Of a stretch of 64,000 nucleotides of DNA, positions 7,366-16,541 are shown piece after piece. Origin of the DNA: Pseudalkalibacillus hwajinpoensis (lineage in GTDB: Bacteria > Bacillota > Bacilli > Bacillales > Guptibacillaceae); contig NZ_CP156674.1 of assembly GCF_039851965.1 (NCBI RefSeq), forward strand, positions 744,001 to 808,000, given 5' to 3'. Below the pieces are notes generated by a model that saw only the letters and a list, made by a program, of their open reading frames with translations, was not told the DNA's origin and did no database searches. How positions within the stretch are numbered: the first letter of the stretch is position 1; each line of letters starts with the position of its first letter. The translations under genes and the position numbers were made by a program.

Positions 7366-8205
7366 CTAACCATCTGTTCTAAAGAAGCCGAAGATTCCGG
7401 TGGTGTTGACGATGTTGGTGAATGCGGTTGGGTCGATGTCGTGGATGACGTGCTCTAGGTCGTATAGTTCATAACGTGTGACGACGATCATGAGCATTTC
7501 TTTGTCTTCTCCGCGGTAAGCTCCTTTTGCAGGGAGTTTGGTAATCCCTCTAACGAGACGATCGTGAATGGCTTTTTGCAGTTCATCCCCTTTTGCAGTG
7601 ACAATCATAGCTGTCAGTTTCTCATGTCGCGTGTGAATAACGTCAATCACTCGTGAAGATACATATAGCGTTACAAGTGTATAGAGAGCTTTTTCCCAGC
7701 CGTAAAGCATACCTGCAGTAAGAATGATTAAAGAATTCAAACTGAAGAAGTACGTTCCAATTGGTCGGTCCTTCATTCTAGAGAGAATCATGGCGACGAT
7801 GTCCATTCCCCCTGTTGAAGCACCCCATTTTAATGTAAAGCCAATCCCGATTGCAGTGATGACACCACCGAATACGGCATTCAGCAGGATATCTTCTGAT
7901 AAAGCTTGAATCGGTATCACTCCAAGGAAGAATGTAGTTGCACCAACGCTAATGACACTATATAACGTGAAGGATTTCCCGACCTTCTTCCAACCAAGGA
8001 TTGCGACAGGTATATTTAATAACAGCAAGACAATACCTGTAGAAATATTTATTGGGGTATAATCCCTTAGCACACTTGAAAGAAGCTGCGCGATTCCAGT
8101 AAACCCACTTGCATACACATTAGCAGGAATCAGGAACAAGTTAAGCGAGACAGCTCCAAGAACTGCACCTAACATAATAACAATTATCTTTTTTACTTCT
8201 TCCAC
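7366..8205 (-). CDS. yitT: YitT-family membrane protein (DUF161 plus DUF2179)
   Basis: About 279 residues. Five to six hydrophobic segments in the first ~190 residues (for example L-G-A-V-L-G-A-V-S-L-N-L-F-L-I-P and K-W-G-A-S-T-G-G-M-D-I) are followed by a soluble C-terminal DUF2179 domain with R-G-I-T-K-L-P-A-K-G-A-Y and I-F-G-F-F-R. These match B. subtilis YitT. GTG at 8205 is preferred over GTG at 8214, because AAGAGG lies nine bases before the former and touches the latter. The transported compound is unknown. The stop codon lies directly beside the hairpin-repeat array. Confidence 0.88.
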   Translation of the reverse strand: MEEVKKIIVIMLGAVLGAVSLNLFLIPANVYASGFTGIAQLLSSVLRDYTPINISTGIVLLLLNIPVAILGWKKVGKSFTLYSVISVGATTFFLGVIPIQALSEDILLNAVFGGVITAIGIGFTLKWGASTGGMDIVAMILSRMKDRPIGTYFFSLNSLIILTAGMLYGWEKALYTLVTLYVSSRVIDVIHTRHEKLTAMIVTAKGDELQKAIHDRLVRGITKLPAKGAYRGEDKEMLMIVVTRYELYDLEHVIHDIDPTAFTNIVNTTGIFGFFRTDG

Positions 8206-8492
8206 TTCTAACACCCTCTTAATTGATAAGGATCATTTACTGTATAAGTTCGAAGACATCATTATACATAACAAAGCATAGAGGTTCAATCGTAAAGTTC
8301 TTAAGAAGGAGGATTTCTACTGATCCCTACTACTAAGCCATGTTTATCTAAACAAACTAACCATAGTACGTCAACTCTTTTTCACTTACAATATTGTAAA
8401 GGATTGATTTTCACCTGTGGACGGGATAAACTTTAAGAAAACAGTGCTGATTCTACATACATATCTAATAAAAATGGGAAGGAAGATTGTCC

Positions 8493-9347
8493 GTGAATGT
8501 TAAAATTATAACTGACAGCGCTTCAGATTTACCCCAGGACCTGGTTGGTAAACACAACCTTGAGATTATGCCTCTTATGGTCATTGTTGGAGATGAAGAA
8601 TACTATGATGGAGAAGACATTCAGGCAAAAGAATTATACAAGCTGCTTCGAGAAGGTACGATGGCAAAGACCTCTCAGATCCCCCCAGCAAGGATACGAG
8701 AAACGTTTGTTAAGTATGCAGAGCAGGGACAGCCTTTTATTTACATTGCGCTCTCCTCCGGTATTTCAGGCACCTATCAATCTGCAGCCGTCATTAAGAA
8801 TGAAGTTCAGGGAGATTTTCCTGACGTTCAAATGGAGATCATTGACTCGAAAGCCGCATCACTTGGGTACGGACTAATGGCAATTCATGCAGCAAAGCTT
8901 GCTGAAAATGGAAAATCAGTTGATGAGATTCTTCAGAGTTTAACAACATCCTACCTCACACATATGGAACATATTTTTACCGTTGACGACCTTGAATTTC
9001 TTCAGCGTGGTGGAAGAGTAAGTAGAGCATCGGCATTCATTGGTGGAATGCTTAAAATCAAACCCGTATTGAACGTTGAAGATGGAAAACTCGTTCCCAT
9101 CGAAAAGATCCGTGGCAAAAACAAAGTATATAAACGAATGGTAGAAATCATGCAGGAACGCGGTGTTAACCTGCAGTCTCAGCTCATCGGGATTTCGCAT
9201 GGTGATGACCTCGAAAGTGCTGAGAAACTGAAAAGTGTGATTCAAGAAACATACGGCAGTGAAAACTTCATAATTACTGAAGTTGGCGCCACCATTGGAT
9301 CTCACTCCGGCCCAGGAACGCTTGCCCTGTTTTTCTTGAATAAATAA
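8493..9347 (+). CDS. DegV-family fatty-acid-binding protein
   Basis: 284 residues starting at GTG 8493 (N-V-K-I-I-T-D-S-A-S-D-L-P), seven to eight bases after GGAAGG; a TTG at 8487 is too close to that site. Family marks are T-D-S-A-S-D-L, A-L-S-S-G-I-S-G-T-Y-Q-S-A with the lipid-contacting S-G-T, L-E-F-L-Q-R-G-G-R and the C-terminal H-S-G-P-G-T-L-A. DegV/FakB proteins bind fatty acids and, where a FakA kinase exists, present them for phosphorylation. No kinase is adjacent. Confidence 0.9.
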   Translation: MNVKIITDSASDLPQDLVGKHNLEIMPLMVIVGDEEYYDGEDIQAKELYKLLREGTMAKTSQIPPARIRETFVKYAEQGQPFIYIALSSGISGTYQSAAVIKNEVQGDFPDVQMEIIDSKAASLGYGLMAIHAAKLAENGKSVDEILQSLTTSYLTHMEHIFTVDDLEFLQRGGRVSRASAFIGGMLKIKPVLNVEDGKLVPIEKIRGKNKVYKRMVEIMQERGVNLQSQLIGISHGDDLESAEKLKSVIQETYGSENFIITEVGATIGSHSGPGTLALFFLNK

Positions 9348-9434
9348 GGAAAAACTTCCTCCCTACATAGGATTAGTTTGAAACGTGCATCCTATAAGTA
9401 TGCGTTAGATTCTATTGCTAAGGGAGGGCTACCG

Positions 9435-9566
9435 ATGTCATCCACAAAAGATAACAATAAGAAACCTGTTGACCACAATGCAAAACGAATGGTGAAAAAC
9501 AGGTTAAAAGAAGAAAATCGAGAAGGCGGAAAACATCAGTATTCAAAAGATTCGGATCATTTATAA
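9435..9566 (+). CDS. Small DUF3941-like protein
   Basis: 43 residues starting at ATG 9435 behind GGGAGGGCTACC. The sequence is very polar and basic, ending Q-Y-S-K-D-S-D-H-L. The A-K-R ... N-R ... E-N-R-E-G-G-K pattern and the D-H-L end resemble the short Bacillus DUF3941 family (recalled, not checked). Function unknown. The frame extends upstream to 9378, but only this start has a ribosome site. Confidence 0.65.
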   Translation: MSSTKDNNKKPVDHNAKRMVKNRLKEENREGGKHQYSKDSDHL

Positions 9567-9604
9567 AGTAAAACTTCCACCCCACCCTTAATTGTTGGAT
9601 AAAT

Positions 9605-9643
9605 AATAAGACCCCGGTTCATCGGATGAGCCGGGGTCTTATT
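9605..9643. terminator. Bidirectional terminator between the small gene and ykoC
   Basis: A 13-bp perfect stem (9605-9617 with 9631-9643) around a 13-base loop; it contains the end of ykoC. Confidence 0.85.
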
Positions 9644-10433
9644 GTCTTACATCAGTTATCGCGAAATAAGGATATGTCGTGCCAATCCAGGTGGCAAGCG
9701 CAAGACCTCCTGTTATAAACAGCACAAAATAAAGATCTCGTTTTGAAACACTTTGTTGGTAGTAATACGTCCGTTTCTCGTTACTAAATTGCTTTGCTTC
9801 CATTGCAACAGCGATTCGATGCGCTCTTCTAATGCTCTGTGATAAGAGCGGAACGGCATATAGCTTCACAGATTGCATGATCCGAGCAAAGCCTTTCTTC
9901 TTTTTTACTCCTCTTATCAGAAGTGCAGCTCTCAGTTGCTGAAATTCTTCCATCATCACTGGGAGAATCCTGACAGCCGCCATGAAACTATAGGCAAAGC
10001 GCGGTGGAACTTTTAACTGCTGAATGAGTGAATAGAAAAGAGATACAGGTCTTGTTGTTAATGCAAACAACAATCCCAGCAATGCAAAATTCAGCGCCCT
10101 AAACCCAATGTGAAGCCCTCGATAAAAGCTTTCTTCAGTGATATGAATGAGACCCCACTTCCACCATGTTGTTGACCCCTGTCCAAAGAAAATCATACTT
10201 GAGGCACTTGAGAAAAATAGAATCAGGAAAGGGATCATCATAATCAGCAGCAGTTTCTTCTTATGCCCTGTCGCAAACCATACGAGTATAAGGGGAACTA
10301 CAGTGATATTCACAATCATATTGGGGTTATGAATAAATAACAACAGTAGAAATATGAGTAGAAAGAAAGTAAGCTTGAACGCTGGGTTCAGGCGATGAAG
10401 CCACGTTTCTTCATATTGAAGAGTCCATTGCAT
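9639..10433 (-). CDS. ykoC: ECF transporter T component, YkoC-like (thiamine precursor uptake)
   Basis: About 264 residues with several hydrophobic stretches and the EcfT/CbiQ family cytoplasmic motifs A-A-L-L-I-R-G-V and A-R-I-M-Q-S-V ... R-R-A-H-R-I-A-V-A-M-E-A-K-Q-F, the two A-x-R-G-type coupling helices that dock on the ATPases. The T component links the substrate-binding S subunit to ATP hydrolysis. ATG 10433 is preferred (GGGGAGG about 9 bases upstream) and overlaps the 3' end of ykoD by 23 bases. It is the last gene of the tenA operon. Confidence 0.85.
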   Translation of the reverse strand: MQWTLQYEETWLHRLNPAFKLTFFLLIFLLLLFIHNPNMIVNITVVPLILVWFATGHKKKLLLIMMIPFLILFFSSASSMIFFGQGSTTWWKWGLIHITEESFYRGLHIGFRALNFALLGLLFALTTRPVSLFYSLIQQLKVPPRFAYSFMAAVRILPVMMEEFQQLRAALLIRGVKKKKGFARIMQSVKLYAVPLLSQSIRRAHRIAVAMEAKQFSNEKRTYYYQQSVSKRDLYFVLFITGGLALATWIGTTYPYFAITDVRQ

Positions 10434-11859
10434 GGCGATCAACCTCCCCTATTCGATCTGAGCAACGATCCTGTACAAGAATTCCGGCATCGACCACCCA
10501 TTCTCTAGTCGCATAATTCTTAACGATATGCTCATCATGCGTAACCATTAAGATCAACATTCCATTTGCCCTTAACTCTTCAAAAAGCTGTAACAGCTTA
10601 AAGGTATTCCTTGCATCCTGACCAAATGTTGGCTCATCTAAAAGCAAGACGGGTTGATCGCCAAACATCGCTGTTCCAACACTTAAGCGGCGCTTCTGCC
10701 CTGTAGAAAGCTGATAAGGATGAAGGGTGCTCACGTGGTCCAATTCATACGAATGCAGCCATGATACCACTTTTTCGTTAACTTCTGGATCACCAGTAAT
10801 CTCAAGGGAATATGCAAGCTCTTCATAAACTGAATTGGTCACAAACTGAAATTCTGGATTTTGAAAAACAAATGCAAATTGCTGACGCGCATCACTTACC
10901 GTTTTTAGCTCCTGGCCATAAATTATTTTATGACCGGTAGTTTTCATAACGCTCATCAAGCTTAATAGAAGGGAGCTCTTTCCCGCTCCATTTTCACCCG
11001 TTATCGCGATCCATTCCCCTTCATTCGCCGTGATCTCACGCACATCAATTTTAGGAACTTTTCCACGATAACCTTTTAAATTATGGATAGATAAAACCAT
11101 CCCCCCTGTATTTACTTGCGGGATAACATTTTCACTCACATGCTCTTCCCAGACACCCGGATACCAAATGCCATAATTCTTTAATTGCTGTTTATAAAAT
11201 GAAAAAATGGTGTTTGGGTCTGAATCAGCAAGAATCTTCCCTTCCCCATCAAACAAAACAATCCGGTCGACAAAGTCAATCACCTCATCAATTTTATGCT
11301 CTACAATAATCATGGTTTGTTTCGCTTTAATTTCTTTTATGGTAGTCCAGACTTCTGTCGTTCCTTCTGGATCGAGTAGTGCTGTTGGTTCATCAAGGAA
11401 AATCATTTCAGGCTCGAGTGCAAGCATAGAAGCAATTGCGAGGCGCTGCTTCATCCCTTGCGAGAGCGTACTAATTTCAATATGGGGATCGTTAAACGAA
11501 AGACCCGCTTTCTTTAAATAGTGCTGAATAAGTCCCTTCATTTCAGACTGAGGCACTGCTCGATTCTCTAGCACAAACGCAATTTCTTCATCTACGTATG
11601 GCATACAAAATTGTGCATCGGGATCCTGGAAGACGACCCCAGTGGATTCGGGTATGATCGCTTCATCTGCCTTCATTGGTACTGGAACGGCATTCGGGAT
11701 TAATCCTGACAGTATTTGAAGTAACGTCGATTTCCCGCATCCACTAGGTCCGAGAAATAGCACTTTCTCGCCTTGAGAGATATTAAGAGATAAATCCTCA
11801 AACAATAATGTTGGTACACCTGCATATTTTACGCGCAAATTCGTAACGCCTGCTTTCAT
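10411..11859 (-). CDS. ykoD: Duplicated ECF/ABC ATPase, YkoD-like
   Basis: 482 residues forming two fused ABC ATPase domains. The first has Walker A G-P-S-G-C-G-K-S-T, signature L-S-Q-G-M-K-Q and Walker B M-I-F-L-D-E-P-T. The second has G-E-N-G-A-G-K-S-S, L-S-T-G-Q-K-R and V-L-L-L-D-E-P-T. A single chain with both domains, next to T and S components, is the YkoEDC arrangement for thiamine or its hydroxymethylpyrimidine moiety. Start at ATG 11859 behind GAGGAG, which overlaps the ykoE stop. Confidence 0.88.
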   Translation of the reverse strand: MKAGVTNLRVKYAGVPTLLFEDLSLNISQGEKVLFLGPSGCGKSTLLQILSGLIPNAVPVPMKADEAIIPESTGVVFQDPDAQFCMPYVDEEIAFVLENRAVPQSEMKGLIQHYLKKAGLSFNDPHIEISTLSQGMKQRLAIASMLALEPEMIFLDEPTALLDPEGTTEVWTTIKEIKAKQTMIIVEHKIDEVIDFVDRIVLFDGEGKILADSDPNTIFSFYKQQLKNYGIWYPGVWEEHVSENVIPQVNTGGMVLSIHNLKGYRGKVPKIDVREITANEGEWIAITGENGAGKSSLLLSLMSVMKTTGHKIIYGQELKTVSDARQQFAFVFQNPEFQFVTNSVYEELAYSLEITGDPEVNEKVVSWLHSYELDHVSTLHPYQLSTGQKRRLSVGTAMFGDQPVLLLDEPTFGQDARNTFKLLQLFEELRANGMLILMVTHDEHIVKNYATREWVVDAGILVQDRCSDRIGEVDRHAMDSSI

Positions 11860-11870
11860 ACAATCACTCC

Positions 11871-12449
11871 TCAACGATCAAGCGCTTTATAGTCCTCGTC
11901 ACTTGCTGGTCGAATCAGACTTGTAACGCCAGTCTTTTCCAATGCTTCAACTAGGAAGTAAGCTAGAATCCCAGCTAGCAGCAATCCTCCTAATAAACGA
12001 GCACCGATTAGTAATAATAAATTCCAGAGTGCAAGGTCCATAACGTAGCCATACGCCGCATCCATCACGAGCGATCCTACAGCTGCCGCAATACCGCCAA
12101 GCGCTGCTACAAATGCTGTATAGCGCTTGTAACCAAATAGGGCAAACATCAATTCCGTTCCGAGCCCCTGAACTACGCCATATAAAAGAACAGATAATCC
12201 GTACTCTGATCCAACTAAAAATTCACCAGAGGCAGCAGCAGTCTCTGCCAGGAGAGCTACACCTGGCTTACGAAGAAGAAGCATAGCTACCGTACCGGCA
12301 ATAAACCACATTCCGTAAATGAGGTCGCCGATATGAAGCCCAAATGGTTTAAATACGTTGTAAACCGGGCCCCATAATTTATAAATAATGCCAAAGACAA
12401 GCGCAATTACGATTGTTATCAAAATATCGGACAATTTTAAGCGTTTCAT
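11871..12449 (-). CDS. ykoE: ECF transporter substrate-binding subunit YkoE (thiamine/HMP)
   Basis: 192 residues, strongly hydrophobic with five to six membrane segments. It starts four bases inside the end of tenA (ATGA overlap). Length, the G-E-F-L-V-G-S-E-Y-G segment and gene order identify the YkoE-type S component, which binds the transported thiamine precursor. Control by the upstream TPP riboswitch supports the substrate class. Confidence 0.85.
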   Translation of the reverse strand: MKRLKLSDILITIVIALVFGIIYKLWGPVYNVFKPFGLHIGDLIYGMWFIAGTVAMLLLRKPGVALLAETAAASGEFLVGSEYGLSVLLYGVVQGLGTELMFALFGYKRYTAFVAALGGIAAAVGSLVMDAAYGYVMDLALWNLLLLIGARLLGGLLLAGILAYFLVEALEKTGVTSLIRPASDEDYKALDR

Positions 12450-13138
12450 GTTTTTACTCCCCTTCCTATTTCAACCGGCCACTGCTCAACAGTATAAGCC
12501 ATTTCCCAGAACCCATATTCCAACTGACAGCTAATCATGAAATACTCCTTAATCCTTTTTAATTCATTCTCTGGTGCAGTTTCAGCCCATTTATCAAGCA
12601 TTTTTCTTAGCTGATCGGTTACAGGCTCCATCGATTTTTCTCCGTAAAAAGTAATCCAATCATAAAAAGGATGGGTTTCATCAGGCTGGACTTCTTCCAT
12701 TAAACGCTGTCCTATTTCAAGATACGTCCACGGGCATGGTAAGAGAGCCGCAACAATTTCACCGAGAGTTCCTGAATGTGCTGCCTCAAGCATATGCCTT
12801 GTGTAATGATGTGCGGTCGGAGCAAGTGGAAACCCATGAAGCTCCTCATAAGTTACTTCAGCAGCGCGACATAAGTTGTTATGTGGGTGAATTTCGCTAT
12901 GGAGGACAAAGGAAATTTGCTCATTAAATAGCGCCATTTCTTCTCTTGTTTCACACTTTGAAACAGCCATACCATAGATTTTCATAAACGTGTTTAAATA
13001 CTCAAAATCCTGCTTAACATAGTGAACAAGCTGATCCTTTTCTAATTCCCCAGCAGCTATCCCTCGTACGAAAGGATGATCAAAAATAGCCTCAAAAATC
13101 GGGGCAGCTTCCTCTCTTAGCTCTTGCGTAAATGACAT
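12446..13138 (-). CDS. tenA: Aminopyrimidine aminohydrolase TenA (thiaminase II)
   Basis: 230 residues; start at ATG 13138 behind a GAGAGGAG site. The frame runs on to 13351 only because the riboswitch happens to lack stops. TenA features are visible: H-P-F-V-R-G-I-A-A-G near the N-terminus, Y-V-K-Q-D-F-E-Y-L, and the catalytic Cys in L-L-P-C-P-W-T-Y-L-E-I-G. TenA hydrolyses aminopyrimidine breakdown products of thiamine to HMP for reuse. As first gene of the operon it would act on what the following ECF system imports. In B. subtilis the ykoEDC genes are preceded by ykoF rather than tenA. Confidence 0.9.
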   Translation of the reverse strand: MSFTQELREEAAPIFEAIFDHPFVRGIAAGELEKDQLVHYVKQDFEYLNTFMKIYGMAVSKCETREEMALFNEQISFVLHSEIHPHNNLCRAAEVTYEELHGFPLAPTAHHYTRHMLEAAHSGTLGEIVAALLPCPWTYLEIGQRLMEEVQPDETHPFYDWITFYGEKSMEPVTDQLRKMLDKWAETAPENELKRIKEYFMISCQLEYGFWEMAYTVEQWPVEIGRGVKT

Positions 13139-13242
13139 ATAAAAAACTCCTCTCCGCTTTTCATCCGCCTGATGAAGAGGGAAAGGAGAGTGAATGCGAT
13201 CTCCGTCATTTTTGGTATCACCTTTTATATGTAAAGACATAT

Positions 13243-13272
13243 AAAAGCCGCTCCAAAAATGGAGCGGCTGCG
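13243..13272 (-). terminator. Riboswitch expression-platform terminator
   Basis: AGCCGCTCC pairs with GGAGCGGCT around ATTTTT and is followed by TTTTATAT on the minus strand. It lies between the TPP aptamer and tenA, so ligand binding would favour premature termination. Confidence 0.85.
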
Positions 13273-13283
13273 ATTGCATCCGT

Positions 13284-13370
13284 CTCCACTTTCCTCCGCT
13301 GGCGCTAACCAGATCAGGTTCAAAGGGTCCAGGCAATCCTGTCTCAGTCACGTAAATGACTCCCCTAGTG
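13284..13370 (-). promoter_or_regulatory. TPP (THI-box) riboswitch aptamer
   Basis: Read on the minus strand it opens with CTAGGGGAGTC, then has CTGAGA, then GACCCTTTGAACCTGATCTG and TTAGCGCCAGCGGAGGAAAG. These are the invariant pyrimidine- and diphosphate-sensing segments of the THI-box. It precedes the terminator and tenA, giving transcriptional repression of the operon when thiamine diphosphate is abundant. Confidence 0.97.
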
Positions 13371-13414
13371 GATATTAAAAAGCTTTTAATTCATGTAATA
13401 TAGTTTATAAACTA

Positions 13415-14575
13415 CTATGCTTTCCACTCATTGTCAACCATAACCGGAAGTTTGATAACAAAAGTCGTTTTGGTTTCATTTGACCGAACATTAATAAAAC
13501 CCTTATGTTTTTCAATAATCTGCTTACATACCGATAAACCAAGTCCCGTTCCAAGATTCTTTGTACTAATGAAGGGATCGAATATGCGATCTATAAGATG
13601 AGTTGGTATCAACTTGCCATTATTAGTAATTTCAATGACTATTAGCTGACCATCGCATCTGCCATTGATTTCAATCAGACGGTTTTTCACAGGATTTTCA
13701 TTCAATTCTTCAATAGAATTGATCATGATATTAAGGATAACCTGTTTTAACTGCTCTTCTACCCCATATACCATTAAATCCTGTTCAATGGTTGTTTTCA
13801 CCTCAATCATTGATTCCAACAGCCTTGGGTAAAGAACTTCCGTTGTATAAGCTAGCAAGTCGCTTACATTTGCAGGTAACGGATTATCATCAATACCTCG
13901 CATTTTTGATAAATATAGAAATTGACTAACCTTTTTTTCAAGATTTTCCATTTCTCCATTGATAATTGCAAAGTAGTGTTGCCACATTTCTTTATTCATC
14001 GCTTGATTATGCTCAAGCAGCTTTAAAAATCCTTTAATAGAGGTTAACGGATTTCGAAATTCATGAGCGAAACTTGCTCCAAGCTGCCCAAGGATTGTTA
14101 ATCGATCACTATGCATCTCCTGGATGAATTTATTTTTATCCTGAATGATGCTATCTTTAAGATTCGTGTACTCTGTCACGGAATGATACAAATACGCATT
14201 AAAGTATTTGTTTATGATTTCAAGGGCTTTCGAAAGCTCGTTTCGATTAAATTCTGATTGATTGAGAACCGAGATGACAACTGATCTTCCTGAATTAATA
14301 TTGGCTACTAATTCTCCAATATTAACATTGGCCTCAATTCGCTCACTTGCAATTTTCTTTGTTAGTGTTTTAATCCAGCTTTCATCCTGATTACGAATAT
14401 ACTTTGTGATTAATTCTACTGTTCGTTTTCCATTTTTGATTATTTCTTCATAATAGGGATCATCCGGTGAAAGTCTCGCAATAGCAAGCCACCTATTTAC
14501 AATTTCAGGCTGAAAACGTTCGAGAAACGTGGCAAGCTGCTCTTCAAAATTTTGTTTTAAGTGGTTACTACTCAT
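13415..14575 (-). CDS. Soluble sensor histidine kinase with RsbRD-like N-terminal domain
   Basis: 386 residues without membrane segments. Residues ~1-150 are helical and resemble the RsbRD N-terminal/globin-like sensor fold (F-L-E-R-F-Q-P-E-I-V-N-R-W near the start). The HisKA motif F-A-H-E-F-R-N-P-L-T-S-I-K-G-F is near residue 172. The ATPase domain follows with N box V-I-L-N-I-M-I-N-S-I, F box D-P-F-I-S-T-K and G box G-T-G-L-G-L-S-V. No response regulator is adjacent, as with the orphan kinases that feed the sporulation phosphorelay; that role is an inference. Confidence 0.85.
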   Translation of the reverse strand: MSSNHLKQNFEEQLATFLERFQPEIVNRWLAIARLSPDDPYYEEIIKNGKRTVELITKYIRNQDESWIKTLTKKIASERIEANVNIGELVANINSGRSVVISVLNQSEFNRNELSKALEIINKYFNAYLYHSVTEYTNLKDSIIQDKNKFIQEMHSDRLTILGQLGASFAHEFRNPLTSIKGFLKLLEHNQAMNKEMWQHYFAIINGEMENLEKKVSQFLYLSKMRGIDDNPLPANVSDLLAYTTEVLYPRLLESMIEVKTTIEQDLMVYGVEEQLKQVILNIMINSIEELNENPVKNRLIEINGRCDGQLIVIEITNNGKLIPTHLIDRIFDPFISTKNLGTGLGLSVCKQIIEKHKGFINVRSNETKTTFVIKLPVMVDNEWKA

Positions 14576-14720
14576 GACATTCGCCTCACTGACTACTGGT
14601 AAGTTTGTTTCATTTTATCACGTATTACGTTTTTCCTCACATGGTCTTACGATTTCAGGTTTGAAAACAAGAAAAATTGGTAAATCCTTTCATATACACA
14701 TTACCGAAAGGAGATTACTT

Positions 14721-15590
14721 ATGCGTCCTGAATTCAGACAAACTAACGGCCAACCCGCCCAACATCAAAATCACCAACCAGGTTCAGAGAAGGAAATGAA
14801 CCCTTCTCCACTGACTGAGGATAACGATTATAAAGGTTCAGGGAAATTATCGAACAAAGTAGCACTTATCACTGGAGGCGACAGTGGTATTGGTGAAGCA
14901 GCCGCTATCGCATATGCGAAAGAAGGAGCAAAGCTTGCAATTGTTTACCTCGATGAGCATGAAGATGCTGAGAATACCAAAAAGCAAATTGAAGATGAGG
15001 GCAGCGAATGTCTTCTTCTACCGGGAGATATTGGTGACGAAGCTTTTTGCTCAAGTGTGATTAACCAGGTAATCGAGCACTATGGGCAACTTGATGTGTT
15101 AATTAATAACGCCGCAGAACAGCATCCTAAACAAGGACTGGAGGAGATAACGGCTGAACAATTAGAGAAAACCTTTCGCACCAATGTCTTCTCAATGTTT
15201 CATTTAACAAAAGCCGCACTTCCACACCTCAAGAAAGGAAGTGCGATCATCAATACGTCCTCTGTAACAGCATACGAAGGAAACGAGCAGCTCATTGATT
15301 ACTCCAGTACGAAAGGCGCCATAACTGCTTTCACAAGAAGCCTTGCGAAATCACTGGTAGGCAAAGGCATTCGTGTAAATAGCATGGCACCTGGTCCAAT
15401 CTGGACACCGCTTATTCCTTCCACATTCTCTGCTGAGAAAGTGAAAAATTTTGGTACGAATACCCCAATGGGAAGACCAGGGCAACCGGAAGAGCTGGCC
15501 GCAGCTTATGTATTGCTTGGCTCAGACGGATCCTCATACATGACTGGCCAAACCCTTCACATTAACGGCGGGCAATATGTGACGTCTTAA
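14721..15590 (+). CDS. Short-chain dehydrogenase/reductase, YhdF-like
   Basis: 289 residues from ATG 14721, directly behind AAAGGAG; the frame continues upstream to 14529 across the previous gene's promoter region but has no ribosome site there. The NAD(P) motif is T-G-G-D-S-G-I-G-E-A; the active site is S-S-V-T-A-Y plus Y-S-S-T-K; the C-terminus is G-Q-T-L-H-I-N-G-G. The ~45-residue polar N-terminal extension with a G-S-G-K-L motif is typical of the YhdF/YhxC/YhxD general-stress SDRs of Bacillus. Substrate unknown. Confidence 0.88.
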   Translation: MRPEFRQTNGQPAQHQNHQPGSEKEMNPSPLTEDNDYKGSGKLSNKVALITGGDSGIGEAAAIAYAKEGAKLAIVYLDEHEDAENTKKQIEDEGSECLLLPGDIGDEAFCSSVINQVIEHYGQLDVLINNAAEQHPKQGLEEITAEQLEKTFRTNVFSMFHLTKAALPHLKKGSAIINTSSVTAYEGNEQLIDYSSTKGAITAFTRSLAKSLVGKGIRVNSMAPGPIWTPLIPSTFSAEKVKNFGTNTPMGRPGQPEELAAAYVLLGSDGSSYMTGQTLHINGGQYVTS

Positions 15591-15618
15591 AACCTCCTTC
15601 TCAAGGAGGTTTTTTTAT
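15588..15618 (+). terminator. Rho-independent terminator after the SDR gene
   Basis: AACCTCCTT pairs with AAGGAGGTT around CTC, followed by seven T. Confidence 0.9.
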
Positions 15619-15722
15619 GTATAATACAGAGTCGCTCAATATGCCTCTTCCACTATTTTCTATTATGGTTTTAAACGATGGTGAGAAACTAATGGAAAGT
15701 TAACTTTGAGAGGATGATCATG

Positions 15723-16541
15723 ATGCATACGATGTGGAAAGGAGCGATTAGTTTTGGACTTGTTAATATTCCAATCAAACTTTATGCGGCTACAGAAGAT
15801 AAGGATATTAAAATGCGGTACCTTCACCAGGAGTGCCACACGCCAATAAAGTATGAAAAGCGCTGTCCCAATTGTGATCGCTCGTTAGAATCAGATGAAA
15901 TTGTTCGGGGTTATGAATATGAAGAGGGTAAGTTTGTGATTATGGAAAAAGATGAAATCGAATCACTTGCACGCGAAAAAAATAAGTCAGTTGAAATTGT
16001 AGACTTCATTGAACTGACTGACATCGATCCTGTATATTTCAACCGCTCTTATTTTATTGGGCCAAATGATAACGGCAATAAACCTTACATGCTGTTAAAA
16101 CAAGCTATGGAGGAATCCGGGAGGATCGGACTTGCTAAGATTACAATTCGCTCCAAAGAGCATCTGGCAGCGGTTCGAGTGTATGAGAAAGGATTAATGC
16201 TTGAAACCATGTATTTCCCTGATGAAGTTAGAGCCATCGATAACGTCCCCGATTTACCAGAAGAGCTAGAAGTAAGCGACAAAGAAAAGAAGTTAGCTAA
16301 ACAGCTCATCGAACAGCTAACAACAAAGTTTGAGCCTTCCAACTACAAAGACGAACGACGGGAAGCGATCATGGCTTTGATTGAAAGCAAAATTTCCGGT
16401 GATGAAATCAAAGTGGTTGAAGAAAAACCAAAACGGAATGTCGCAGACTTGATGGACGCCCTACAAGCAAGTCTCGACTCTACTCCTAAACCGGCGAAAA
16501 AGAAAAAAGCAGCCCCTAGAAAGAAAAAGGTCGCGAAATGA
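15723..16541 (+). CDS. ku: Non-homologous end-joining protein Ku
   Basis: About 272 residues. The start M-H-T-M-W-K-G-A-I-S-F-G-L-V-N-I-P is the bacterial Ku core; C-x-x-C-like pairs (residues ~40-55) and R-E-A-I-M-A-L-I-E-S-K follow, ending in a Lys-rich tail (K-P-A-K-K-K-K-A). Ku homodimers ring DNA ends and recruit LigD; the basic tail helps threading along DNA. ATG at 15720 or 15723 are both possible behind GAGAGG. It overlaps the ligase gene by four bases. In B. subtilis the equivalent ykoV-ykoU pair protects spores during germination. Confidence 0.95.
   Translation: MHTMWKGAISFGLVNIPIKLYAATEDKDIKMRYLHQECHTPIKYEKRCPNCDRSLESDEIVRGYEYEEGKFVIMEKDEIESLAREKNKSVEIVDFIELTDIDPVYFNRSYFIGPNDNGNKPYMLLKQAMEESGRIGLAKITIRSKEHLAAVRVYEKGLMLETMYFPDEVRAIDNVPDLPEELEVSDKEKKLAKQLIEQLTTKFEPSNYKDERREAIMALIESKISGDEIKVVEEKPKRNVADLMDALQASLDSTPKPAKKKKAAPRKKKVAK

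Noticed and set aside
13139..13351. N-terminal extension of TenA
   Set aside because: It lies in the TPP riboswitch and its terminator, which are non-coding RNA.
14529..14720. An N-terminal extension of the SDR gene
   Set aside because: It would overlap the divergent kinase start; the ATG at 14721 has a perfect ribosome site and fits the family start.
15619..15722. σG promoter before ku
   Set aside because: TGTATAA is present but I could not find a -10 at acceptable spacing.
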